DNA from: Sthenelais limicola
Lineage: Eukaryota; Annelida; Polychaeta; Phyllodocida; Sigalionidae
Assembly (NCBI GenBank): GCA_942159475.1
Contig: OW804095.1
Coordinates: 149,720,808 to 149,784,807 of the forward strand
Direction of reading: 5' to 3'
DNA length: 64,000 nt
Below are positions 1 through 10,964 of this stretch, in pieces. Within the stretch, counting starts at the first letter, position 1. Each line of letters begins with the position of its first letter. The translations under genes were made by a program, and so were the position numbers. The notes under the pieces were generated by a model. It ran no database searches. It saw only the letters and a program-made list of their open reading frames with translations, and had not been told where the DNA came from.

Positions 1-365
1 AAAGCTTTACAATGTTGAGGTGGTAATGAAGATGATATAGATTCATGATATTAATGATTAAGACACCATTAATAATGATGAATTAATTCATGTTTGGTAA
101 CAGAAATACTCATTGTTTGATGTGTAATTGTTCTATGTAATTGTTCTTGTTTATTCCTCTAATCATAAAATGTAAATCACAGTTAATCATCAGCAACTCC
201 CTGCTAGGGGTAGTCATACAGATACACACCAGGTGGCGTGGTAATGATATTGATACAGTTTCTACATATTATTTCATTTGGCTTATGTATCAAATTATAC
301 TAATTATGTAAGATTACAAAACAAATGTATATCAGATTTTCGATGATCTCTCTTTCTCATTTCAG
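1..365 (+). other. Intron end preceding terminal exon of left-edge gene
   Basis: AT-rich sequence without a supported coding region. It ends in a pyrimidine-rich run and a TTTCAG acceptor at 360-365, which I read as the 3' end of an intron of the plus-strand gene whose last coding exon follows. The upstream part of the gene lies outside the window. Confidence 0.6.
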
Positions 366-1581
366 TAACTCCATCAGTAGTGACGAGGAAGGCTTGAGTC
401 ACAGTTCCCTGGACTCCCTGGCCACACCACCTCTCACACCTAAAAGTCCCCACGCTCCTAACTCGCCCAAACCACCTTCCCCCGCCGGCCAGTTCTTCAG
501 TCCCACCAAACAAGCCAAAAACAAGACAGCAACAAACTCACCAAAGCTAACCAAGAACAATGCCAAAAGCTCCCCTGGCCCTGGTCCCAAATTTGGTTTC
601 AGTAGTAGTCCTGCTACCAAATCCTCAGAATCAGTCATGCTAACTGGAATAAAGGTCCTCAATAATGATCTTCCTGTGGAACCGACATTACCATCTGACT
701 CTAACAAACATTTCCAACAGAACAAAGTGGAGACTCCTCCCAAGAGGAGAATTGCTCACACAAAGACTCAGCTGGGGGCTATGCAGAGCAACAAGATCCC
801 TGTGAGTCGGGTAGTGACATGCCCGCCCCAGGACCACAACCACAACCATCAAAATGGCGCCTACAGAAAACCAAGCTCAGAGTCGTCTGTTGCCAGTAGT
901 TATGAGCAGAAGAAATCTCCACCTGAACAAATCCGACCCGTGTCAAGTCCAGGGCAATTGACTCGCGGGAAACCTGTAAGTAAAGATCTGAAGCCACAAG
1001 TGAACAAGCGACCGACAGGCTTCCGCCAGCCTTCGTCCACCAGCTCCGACGAGTCTGACAACGCGAGCAGCATCTCGAGCAGTTCTGACCTCGCCAAACC
1101 CAAGCTGGAACGCAGGCGCAGTGGCAACAACAACCAGAGGAAACTTCCGGCTAAAGATTCGGCCTCCAGTGCAGGAGAGGTTGTACTGCGAAGGGCAGTG
1201 GGGAGACCGACCAAATCTCTCCCTTATCAGTTTAGCCAATTCAGTGACAGCGACTCAGAAACCAGTGACAATGTATTCAGCCCTCAAGGCATCCACCAAA
1301 AAACCCGCTCGTCTGTTGCTGAAACAGATGGAGCAGTGACACAAAAAAGCCATGATGATTGTGGTGAAAGATTGTCCAAGTCTCTCAGTATAAAAAGGCC
1401 TGCAGTGCCTAACCTCCCTTACCCGAGGTTAGAGCTAACTTTCAGGTCGGCGTTTGATGACGTCAGACTCTTCCTGGCTAATAATAGATCTGACGATGAG
1501 ATTTTCCCTGTCCCCAGGCACAGTGAAAGAGGAGGGAAAGCTATTCATAAACTTCAAAAGTTTATTTCTAGTTTGCCCTGA
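366..1581 (+). CDS. Terminal coding exon of unrecognised Ser/Pro-rich protein (5' partial)
   Basis: An open frame of about 405 codons follows a good 3' splice site (TTTCAG at 360-365) and ends in TGA at 1579-1581. The in-frame ATG before the acceptor is intronic, so the exon is taken from 366, where the first base completes a codon from the upstream exon. Composition is strongly biased to Ser, Pro, Lys and Asn, with S/TP-type sites (LATPPLTPKSP near the start) and acidic-serine patches such as SDSDSETSD. This looks like a disordered, phosphorylated cytoplasmic or cytoskeletal tail. No domain is recognised and no function is assigned. The last ~50 residues (from about 1430) are less biased; a GAG|GTTAGA donor-like site there leaves open an alternative end. 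The long unbroken frame, GC higher than its surroundings and the splice site support a real exon. Confidence 0.72.
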
Positions 1582-2600
1582 GAAGAGCTTTCCTCCAATA
1601 CTCGATCTTTCATTTCGGATTAAAATCAAAATAGTATTTTTATGTTTCATGAAGAATGGATGAATAATATGGTTCAGATGGTGGTCAAGGAATACATACC
1701 ACATCAGCTTATCTAAGGTTGTTCTTAAAAGGAGTGGTGTCAAGCCATTCTATCTATGGTTTAAGGTTTGACTCGCTACATTAATTGGAAATCTTGACTC
1801 CTATGCATTGGCTGGCCATTGTAAGCATATTACATATGTAGATTATTTTTCTTGAATTTAGTGTCTTTTTAAAAAGAAAATGTCGCTCCTTGGGTGTTTA
1901 CAAATCGTCTCAAAGTATTGTCTCCCAGATTTAAATATCTCGGTTTTTATGAATAGTTATGCTACTGAAGAAAGTCCTTAAGTTGGCAAACCATACCTTG
2001 TCAATAATCTTAGGGAAATTCTATGGTTTGTAGTCCAAAGTCCCCACGTATGTCGGAGTGGCAAAACGTAATTATCTTTTAATCTATTAAGAATAACCAC
2101 TGCCTTCTGATAACCAAACTGACCTTATTGAAGGCACATGTCATACGCTAGGTGGTCTTCCACTAATGCCTGGGGTAGTATACTACCATCTATTAGTGTA
2201 TGATGTTTTACCAGGCTGTTTAGTGCAACTCCTATAGCTGGTCTTCCACCAACTCCTGGGGTAGTAAACTACCATCTATTGTATGATGGTTTACCAGGCT
2301 GTATAGTTCAGCTCCGATTCCTGGTCTTCCACTAACTCATGGGGTAGTATACTACCATCTATTGGTGTATGATTGTATGTCGAACTCAGTGACACAACCC
2401 TCGGGTATGGTTTTTATAAATCTTTTGCTATTTTCGTTGCAATTTGCAGCTAATTTGAGAATCACTTCTATTATATTCATTGTGTTTTTTGTATAAATAA
2501 ATCAGCTTGATCTGAAATTAAAATTGCATTACATAATGTTCAATGCTGAATAAAAAATATTTAAAACAAAACATATCCTTATACAAAGAATAATACAAAA
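1582..2600 (+). other. Probable 3' UTR of left-edge gene with candidate poly(A) signals
   Basis: No coding potential is seen after the stop codon at 1581. AATAAA hexamers at 2496-2501 and 2549-2554 are the first convincing plus-strand poly(A) signals downstream. The extent of the UTR is inferred. It would include the tandem repeat at about 2145-2375. Confidence 0.4.
2145..2375. repeat. Three-copy ~90-bp tandem repeat
   Basis: Three diverged head-to-tail copies, each containing GGTCTTCCAC, a short CTGGGGTAGTA, a GTAGTATACTAC or GTAGTAAACTAC near-palindrome, CCATCTATT, TGTATGAT, and (first two copies) TTTACCAGGCTGT. The third copy is cut short. The inner palindrome could fold in RNA if this is 3' UTR. 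Confidence 0.7.
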
Positions 2601-2967
2601 TTATAAATGAGAACAATATCAAATATGGAATTGTTTTCCTCTTAAATCATCCTAAGGCACGTTCTTATACTATGATGGTACATTTGTATTTGACCTGCAA
2701 CACAAAGAGATTGATGGTTCGATTTGCACTCATAACCTAAAATACAATGTGGTATTCGTGTGGTGCTAACTGTTAACTTCTACTTCCCTGAATTGACGAG
2801 AATTGATTGTTGGTCTGGCAAAGTAGCAACACTTGGATATGAACTTAGTTGGAGTATAACTTGTTACTGTGTTCGGTGTTGCATGAGGTGCAGCAGTCCA
2901 TACTTCCTTATATATATCTCAGTCATACCAGGGCCTGCACTGGCAGTCTGGCATACAGGGTATGAGT

Positions 2968-3492
2968 CATACTTCTTCTCCTTCTTCTCCTCCTCCTCCT
3001 CCTCCTCCTCTCTTCTTCTCCTCCTTCTCCTCCTCCCCCTCTTCTTCCCCTCCTCCTCCTCCTCCTCCCCCTCCCCCTCCCCCTCCTCATCTAGCTTCTC
3101 TCCCTGTTTCTTCTCCTCCTTCTCCTCCTCCTTCTCCTCCTGCTCCTCCTGCTCCTCCTGCTCCTGCTCCTCCTCCTCCTCCTCCTCCTCCTCCTCCCCC
3201 TCCTGCTCCTGCTCCTCCTCCTCATCATCATCATCTAGCTTCTCCCCCTCTTCCTTCTCCTTCTCCTCCTACCTCCTCTATCCTCCTCCTCCTCATCTAG
3301 CTTCTCCCCCTCTTCCTTCTCCTCCTCCCCCTTCCTCCTCCTATTCCTCTTCCTTCTCCTCCACCTCCTCCTATTCCTCTTCCTCCTCCTTCTCCCCTCT
3401 TCCTTCTCCCCCTTCTCCTCCCCCCCCCCACTCCTCCTCCACCTCCTCCTCTTCCTCCTCCACCTCCTCCTATTCCTCCCCTCTTCCTCTAC
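2968..3492. repeat. Long pyrimidine (TCC/CTT/CCT) microsatellite
   Basis: More than 500 bp of nearly pure C/T with triplet periodicity, broken only by short CATCTAGC islands. Both apparent open frames through it (Ser-rich and Pro-rich) are by-products of the triplet repeat and are not called as genes. Such polypurine-polypyrimidine tracts can adopt triplex structures. Confidence 0.9.
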
Positions 3493-3998
3493 TTAGAAGC
3501 GCTGGTGATACAGGTATATATTGTATTGTGTGTCAAAGGAGCGCATGTAATGTTAGAAGCTGTGCCTTACATTTAGTGCTCATGTAGATTGTTAACGATA
3601 CCTTCGTGTACTCAATAGTTGTGATGAATCGTTCTATTCATTCCAACTCACTTTCAGCCCTGCAAACACTTCACCACTGAATATCTCACTAGGATATCAC
3701 AACGCCATTAGAGGGTGAATAGTAGTACTGTAACCATGTGTAGGTCTGCATAAACTCATGGGTCGAAAGAATTCCAGGAAAAATACAGCAAATACATGAC
3801 TTCCTCATACCTTTGAAGATGTGATTATTATATAGAAATTGCCTTCTATGCCCCAATTAAGCCTTTAAATGTTTGACCCCTGCCATTTCCGTCCTTTTCA
3901 TGATTCCCTTGATGAAATAAAATCACGATATAATCATTTAACAATACATGTACATCAACTACATGTGAAGTTTATGCATTCCATTATTATTCTCAATC

Positions 3999-4195
3999 AC
4001 ACAAAAGACTCCCCAAGTGTTATCTTGAAAGAGTGTAGACCTTGACGTATGCAAATTTATACTTTAAAGTTTTTAGTTGAAAGGCAGTCTGGAACAATAA
4101 TATTCCATTTCATGTATAATTTGACACAAAAGACCCCCAAGTGTTATCTTGAAAGACCTTGACTTGTGACCTTGACATATGCAAATTTATACTTG
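3999..4195. repeat. Direct duplication of a ~70-bp block
   Basis: The block with CACAAAAGAC, CCCAAGTGTTATCTTGAAAGA, CTTGAC and TATGCAAATTTATACTT occurs at 3999-4070 and again at 4123-4195 with a few changes, including a small CTTGTGAC insertion in the second copy. The spacer is unrelated AT-rich DNA. It is a local duplication of unknown origin. Confidence 0.7.
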
Positions 4196-7100
4196 GGTCA
4201 GCCTCGGTTTTGTTTCCGGATAAAGGGTTATTTTGGACACGTTTTATAAATTTTGTCTTTTTTATCATGTTGGACCTAATTGGTTTTACGTTATGTTTAA
4301 TCTGTTATGATTTGAGAGATTTGAATTTGTGTTGTATGTCATGAGATATAATACAACGACCAGTAGCTTCATGCACAGACACAAACTCTGGCAAGCAGAG
4401 GTCACGTCATCGACGGACGCAGCAGGAAGTAGATACATTTACTCCTCCTGTGTAAAAGAGCTTTACACTCTCGCTATGTGCGAGAACATATTACTGGTCT
4501 GCATTGTCTGAATTGATAAACGACTATTTATGATTAATACATATGTGTTAGGAAAATAAGAATGTCAAAGCTTGTGGATGAATTGTTGTCTCGCTCTCGT
4601 TTCCTAAACAATACACTTCCCTATTTAAACCTTAGAGTAACACTTGTAATCAGTAAGCACGATAAGCTGGACAATCATACCCTAGTCTGGGTTGTGTACA
4701 GAAATAAGACAATACTGAGATTATTTAGTGCAATGTCATTATGCAATCTACTTAGGAACGAATCTCACGGTCACCGTGCAGCACGATACTGACATCTCAA
4801 TATTTGTATTAGGATTATGTTGCCTCTTTTCAGGTCACCGGTTAATTGTAATATTCTCACATATTGTCAATGTGTTGATAAAAAAAATGACAATGGGTGG
4901 ATGAGGTCATGAAGTTATAGAATGATTTAATTGGTTCATATGATTTATTGAAATGTTTCTAGTTGTATAAATAAATCAGGGTTGGGATATAGAAGCTCTA
5001 TATTGGACCTCCCTCAAGGGTAATAATGGACCACACAGAGTAGTATATGAAAGATGATATTGCATGTAAGATTGTTAAATATGAGTTGTAGCACTAACAA
5101 TTTACTGTGGGTTTCTTTTATTTCCCAAAGACTGGCAGAGATATTCACTTATAATAATTCAATTACAATGTTTGTAATCAATATAAAAGGATTCAATTAT
5201 TAATTGTAATTACGGATAATTTGACTCAAAGATATTTTCAATTACGGACTTTGTGAAGGGGGATTTGTCTATGGTGTTTTACGTGTTTTATATGTAACTC
5301 CATATTAGGAATAGTCTCAAGGGACTTATTGTGGATCCTCACCTGGTGGTTGCTGACCATCGTGTAGCAGTCATTGCTGCTCACCTGGCATGTTCTGTCT
5401 GATAGTGAACTAAATCATGTCACAATGTTAAGCCCAGTTAGTCTTTGTTGTAACTGCAGTGGTGACTTAATTTTCGCCGACTGAGATAAATTCACCCATT
5501 CCTTTCTTGAATGGTTTTCTCAGAAAGTGTTTAGGCACGTGTGCGGGATGATCACCAGGGACCAAACTTATAAATATCTCTATTTTTGTATTATCTATTT
5601 ATATGTACGCCACTCGCAAAGTGACGAGTCCTTTCGCCAGCTGGGCTTTATGTCAAACGTATCCCACTTTTGTCAAATAAAATCTGTTTAAAGAAAGAAT
5701 GAAAGTCCCCTCCTCGTGCAGAATGCATGACCAAACACACGCACGACAATGTGGCTTTATAAGTCCCAAGAAAACACTTTCCCAGTGTATTTAGTTACTA
5801 TTAATTATCTGTATACTTGGCTAAATAACCTGACATGTGATATAAACACATCTATTTACTAAGTGACAATTCTAGTGGTATAAGGATGTGGATTTGACAT
5901 TTGATATACTTCCCTGGTGAGAATGGTATCATTGACAGACATGGATGACACTAAATCTTATTGTTATTGTCTTGTATAAGGCAACGCCTGAAAACATCCT
6001 TGAAGGATAGTGCGTTTTTGCTGTAATTGTTTTAATATCATATTGGCCTTAAATCAAATAAAAATGATGTATATATGAATCCCTTCTACGTCAAATCTGT
6101 CTGACATTTGTGTCGTTTTTAGATGAAAATGTCCCTTTTAAAATTAGATTCAAATTGATTTTGGGTATTGGTAAACAGTTCAGTAGTTCCTTGTCATTTC
6201 TCATAGCTAGTGCATTCTACATTCCTTATGTATGTTCAAAAGTATTATTTTTATAATTTCTTAAACTTATGTTTTGTATTTTCCTTATTTAGTCCTGCAA
6301 GTACGGCTGGCATTGTTAATTGCATACTTGTACACAACATTGTACTAAAAGGGAATAATAAATGATATATGTAGGAACCTCAGATTGTTTATCATGTTGT
6401 TTATCAGAATCCTATAATTATACGTCAATGTCATGACAACGATCACTATATATAAAGGATAACGTTGTACTTGATAGTTAATTATTCCTATTATGTCTGC
6501 AATAAACATGAAAACGGTAAATATAAAATGCTCATATATGGGATTTGCTTTCCTTTTCTCCCTCGTTTTTTTTCTTGCCATATGGTCCGGGCATCGCAGA
6601 TAGGCTTTTTTTATAAATAATAAAATTAATATATTATAAATAATTGCAACCTGTGCAGACACGCAAAATGATACTCCAAAGTTAGCTAATACTTGGCTCC
6701 TTAAGCAACATCCAATATTAATATTTCAAATTCCAATAAACAACCAACTTTCCATATATTACCAATGTAAGTAAAACCTAAACCAGGTACGAGAAACAGC
6801 TAGCTCCCTGATCCTTGTGAATAGGATGGCAAAGGCCAGCCTTTTATATTCCTTCCTGGTTGAAAAAAAGATTAAAAAATGTCAGACAATGTTCCCACAC
6901 ATTATTGTATGTGCATAGGCAATCCATCAAACAAAATATCCTTTGAATTTCGTTTAAAAAATGCACCAGTCGAAGCCTAGTTCTCCACCATTGACATGTC
7001 CTTATGTCCTTAAGATTGTATAGAAGAATATGTTAATATATTCCTGGGGAAGAAATGAGTCAACTTCCTTGTTTGGTCTCTTGGATATAAGTGTTTATTA

Positions 7101-7460
7101 ATAGTACAGCTGAGGTGCTCCTCAGTGGTGGGGAGGGCACTTCCTTCCCCTCACCACCTACTCACTAGATGTCTGACATAACAAGTGTTTCCACATGGTA
7201 CAATTCGTGCAGAGGCAAATTCTAATATTGGACATTATTGAGATCTTGGTGTACATCCACAGAATTAGCAGATCTGAATAAATGTGATGTCATAAATCTA
7301 TATTTAAATTAGTTGATCTTGTAGGTTTAGAGCTGGCCAGTGTCCCCATTACAGCACATCATACCAGTCTGTTACAGGGTTTAAGTTTTATTCTACCCCT
7401 CTTGGGGAGGCAGCTTTTCCACTATAATTTTCCTCACTTCTACTTCCGTTTTACTTCAGT

Positions 7461-7516
7461 AATCATTGCGTTAGGTGGTTATAGCCTTGGGGCTATAACC
7501 ACCTAAGGCAGTGATT
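7461..7516. repeat. Perfect 16-bp-stem hairpin (foldback)
   Basis: TTAGGTGGTTATAGCC at 7471-7486 is followed by a four-base loop and its exact reverse complement to 7506. The arms extend imperfectly outward (AATCATTGCG against GGCAGTGATT). No T-run follows on either strand, so it is more likely a foldback relic than a terminator. Confidence 0.75.
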
Positions 7517-10063
7517 AAAAGGATTAATAATCTCACCATTTAGCAACAACCAGAAAACCATAACAGGGAATTTGGCATTGACTAAACGAAATAGATCCCT
7601 GGCTCCTTACAGTCCTTTGCCTACACTGTTGGGCACATCACACAACCACCTTGCATGTGCCTAGAGTCGATCACTCATGATTCATGTCTGTATTGTATGC
7701 AATTCATCAAACCAAGATCATGTCTAAAACTCCTACATTTCCCATATGGCAAAATGGCAACTCAAGTAATCACGTGACTATAGGACGGTTAATATGGCGC
7801 CACCTGGCCTCATTTAGTTCTGGCCACGACCAGATGGCGGCGCTGCTCCACGTGTTCCCACCAAATGCACTGTGGGTAATGTAAGATCGCTTATAGAAGG
7901 GTGTCCTCATATAGTGCACGAAAAAACATATGTTAAGATATCATGATTAACCTGAAAATAAAATCAATCTCTCCTGGACTATAATGTTTGATTATAAATA
8001 AGTTAAAGATTCCATGGGAGTGCTATAAGGTCATTGGGACAAAATAGAACAAATTGAATAATCTGGTTGAAAGTTCATGGATTGTTTTTTCTCCCAAATG
8101 TCCGCTGTATATCTGTAGTCATCATTAGTAGAACATCCCTGACCTGCTCCAGGTGAAAGTTCAAACGTAAACCTATGATGTCCCTATTAACCACTGAATG
8201 AACTGAAAGATGGTGTTTTCTAATTGAGCTGGAAATGCATGAACTTAATAATTGCTTTGTTCTTAGGAAGGTTAGATTTTTTAATTTTAATCCCTATCTG
8301 TGGATTTCAGATCATGCACATGAACACAAGACAAGTATTCAGTCGTGGAACCGATAGCTATTGATCAGATTTATTTGGACTAGAAATGTCATTAGTCTTT
8401 TTTACCCCAAAAGTTAAATTTGACTGATTTACCTACCTGGGGTAGATAGGTTTGATGGACAAACTTGTACTGACCAGCCAATGTCTCACACCATCTATAG
8501 AGGCCTGCCAATCAGTGTCTGTCTGTGTGTCTGTGTCTCATGTGGAAGTCGATAACTTATAAAGCAATTATGATGGTGGCCGTCTTCAGTCTGTGACAGC
8601 ACGACTAGACCAACATGATGCATATATGGCTCCAGTCTTGGAGCTGTATGCCGGTGTTCAAAGTAAAAGAGTGCATGCCCACTGATATGTTCACACAACG
8701 TTCAGGGATTATCCCCTACATATATCGCCTTATATAGTTGACAAAAGAATAGTCACACAATACGGAGTATCTATTAATTGTTTTATTACCTTATAGTTGC
8801 CTTCTTGTAATAACTCACTTTATTGCTCTAAATATGTCTTAATTACAATAAATCAAACCTTCTCTAATGTTCCATGATAAATTATACACCAGATGCAATT
8901 TCACAAGTCATTATTATACGACGCTATGCTTGCATTATGTACAATCATTGCAACTCATGACATGTTACATGTATGTAGATCAGCAAAGATAAATAATTCT
9001 ATTATATACAAATGTCAAGTTTGGTGGAATAAACTATGCATGGAAGCTCACAAATGTGAGGACAGGTAGAACTTTGCAAACTTCACTGATAAATTTCTGC
9101 TACCTCATTCTACAAGTATGTTGTTGTAATTGTAATTCAAATCTGTCCTTAATACTGACAATTTTTCACCTTTTTTACGTCGTATTACATTACCTAGTAT
9201 TTAGTTAGTTTCTCTTAGTTTCTACTAGCTCTGTAGCATGGCATGCACTGGAAAACCACATTCTAAATCTGATGGGAATTACCAAATTTGTAACTCTTAG
9301 TCTTGCAAATAAAGAAAATATTATTCATTAACCCATGTTGGTAGATTCATTATGTTAAGTGGAGCGTGTCTTACAATAATGTCAGTATGTCAATGTTCAC
9401 TGGTGGAATCCACAGTAGGACACGGTCTACAAGTCTAAACTTTATGAATAAACTCAACGCTGGAAACCCTTAGAAGGACGTCACTGTATATTTGGCAATC
9501 ACGAAATACAATAAGTTCCCTCTGTAATGGTTTTTCATTATTATGTGTCTGTGCAACCAACTGTTTTCTGGAAGACAACAATAAATGTCCTGAAATGGAG
9601 AGTTCTACTTAAAGTGAAGGCAATTATGAACCACTATTCCAATATTCAACATTTTAAGTCACCATTCACCATATTATGGAAATGCAAATACAAACATAAC
9701 CAATTCCTATTTCTATGGAAAGGTAAATGTACACATAAACAATATATTTGCCTTTCCATACTATCTTAAGTTTGGCCTGTTTGTAATCAACAGTGTAAAC
9801 CACATATTGTATGAATCTCTTTTTCCCTCTGCAATATTTGCTCCAAATCAGGTAAATTTGTCAACATCCACTTGGTTCATAGATTGGAGGCAATTATAAT
9901 ATGCACTTCCACATACTTCAATATGTGGCAGTTTTATCATAGCTTGTGTTATGTAATGTAACATAATGGCACATTGTACTGAAATTTGAAATCTTGAAAC
10001 ATTCAATGCAACCCACTAATTATATATCATGTCCCATTTCCTGTTTGTTTGTGTTTTGTTTTT

Positions 10064-10069
10064 TTTATT
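10064..10069 (-). promoter_or_regulatory. Candidate poly(A) signal for the SLC10-like gene
   Basis: TTTATT on the plus strand reads AATAAA on the minus strand, about 900 bases downstream of the SLC10 stop codon. It is a plausible but unverified 3' end. Confidence 0.3.
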
Positions 10070-10964
10070 GACAGCATTTCATCTTCACAGACAATAATTC
10101 CCAGCATACCATATATTGGTCCATCTTGAGAAGATAACACATCCCTTTAAGTTCCTTTAAGAGAAATTGTAGATGGTCACATTATGATTCAATGCCCTGT
10201 CAACCTATTAGCCCTGCACCCAGGGCCTGAGTACCTCTATATGGCCCACAACCACAGCTGCTCAATTCATTCTACCAAGTAACATACAACATCCATGTTC
10301 CAACACACTTGGACTAACAATAACACTATGGCACTACACCTTGTCACTGCTTCCATGTTTATATATTGTTGTAGAAAGAACCCATGAATGTGATTTCTCT
10401 TCTTGGTCCACAGCTCTTAAAGGGAAATGTAGATCTCAGGGTGGGTTAAACTATAGTAAACACAATTAAGGAATGATGGCCCTTGTTACTCAGTTTATCA
10501 AATCAAGTGATATGGAACTGATCAAAGGATATTAATATGGCTCAGCAATCATATACATTAGCTTGGTGGTCATGCCTGGTTCCATTACATATCAATATCA
10601 TTGTGCTTATGGACTGTAATGAAAGAATGGAGTGCTTTAAATTGCCAATCAATCATTGTATCCTTCAAGTACAATTGTTTCCATGCAGTGTTTACCCACA
10701 TTATTCTACTGCCCAGGGTGGAGGAGCATTGTTGATAACGGTGTCAAACATCATGAATATAACATGTGAAAACAGTGGCTTGCAAATGAAGAATGCCATT
10801 TCACCAACATGAAAATCCCTACTCTACTGCTGCAACAGCTGAAATTGGGCTGAAATGTCATCTTATGCACACACAGGAGTGAAGTTAGTCTTCCACACAC
10901 ATAAGAGATGAAGGTCCAAAGGGAAGACTTATTCATTGCATGGTTGACTTGGATGACCGCAGGT

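Larger units (their letters stand above)
4196..10963. other. Gene-poor intergenic DNA
   Basis: AT-rich sequence in which only short, low-quality open frames occur on either strand. I see no convincing exon with flanking splice signals and no RNA gene. The part nearest 10965 is probably the 3' UTR of the minus-strand SLC10 gene. The only clear structures are the hairpin at 7471-7506 and a candidate poly(A) signal at 10064-10069. Confidence 0.5.

Noticed and set aside
2760..3587. Long Ser-rich and Pro-rich open frames on the plus strand
   Set aside because: They are translations of the TCC/CTT triplet microsatellite, with no splice context or conserved domain.
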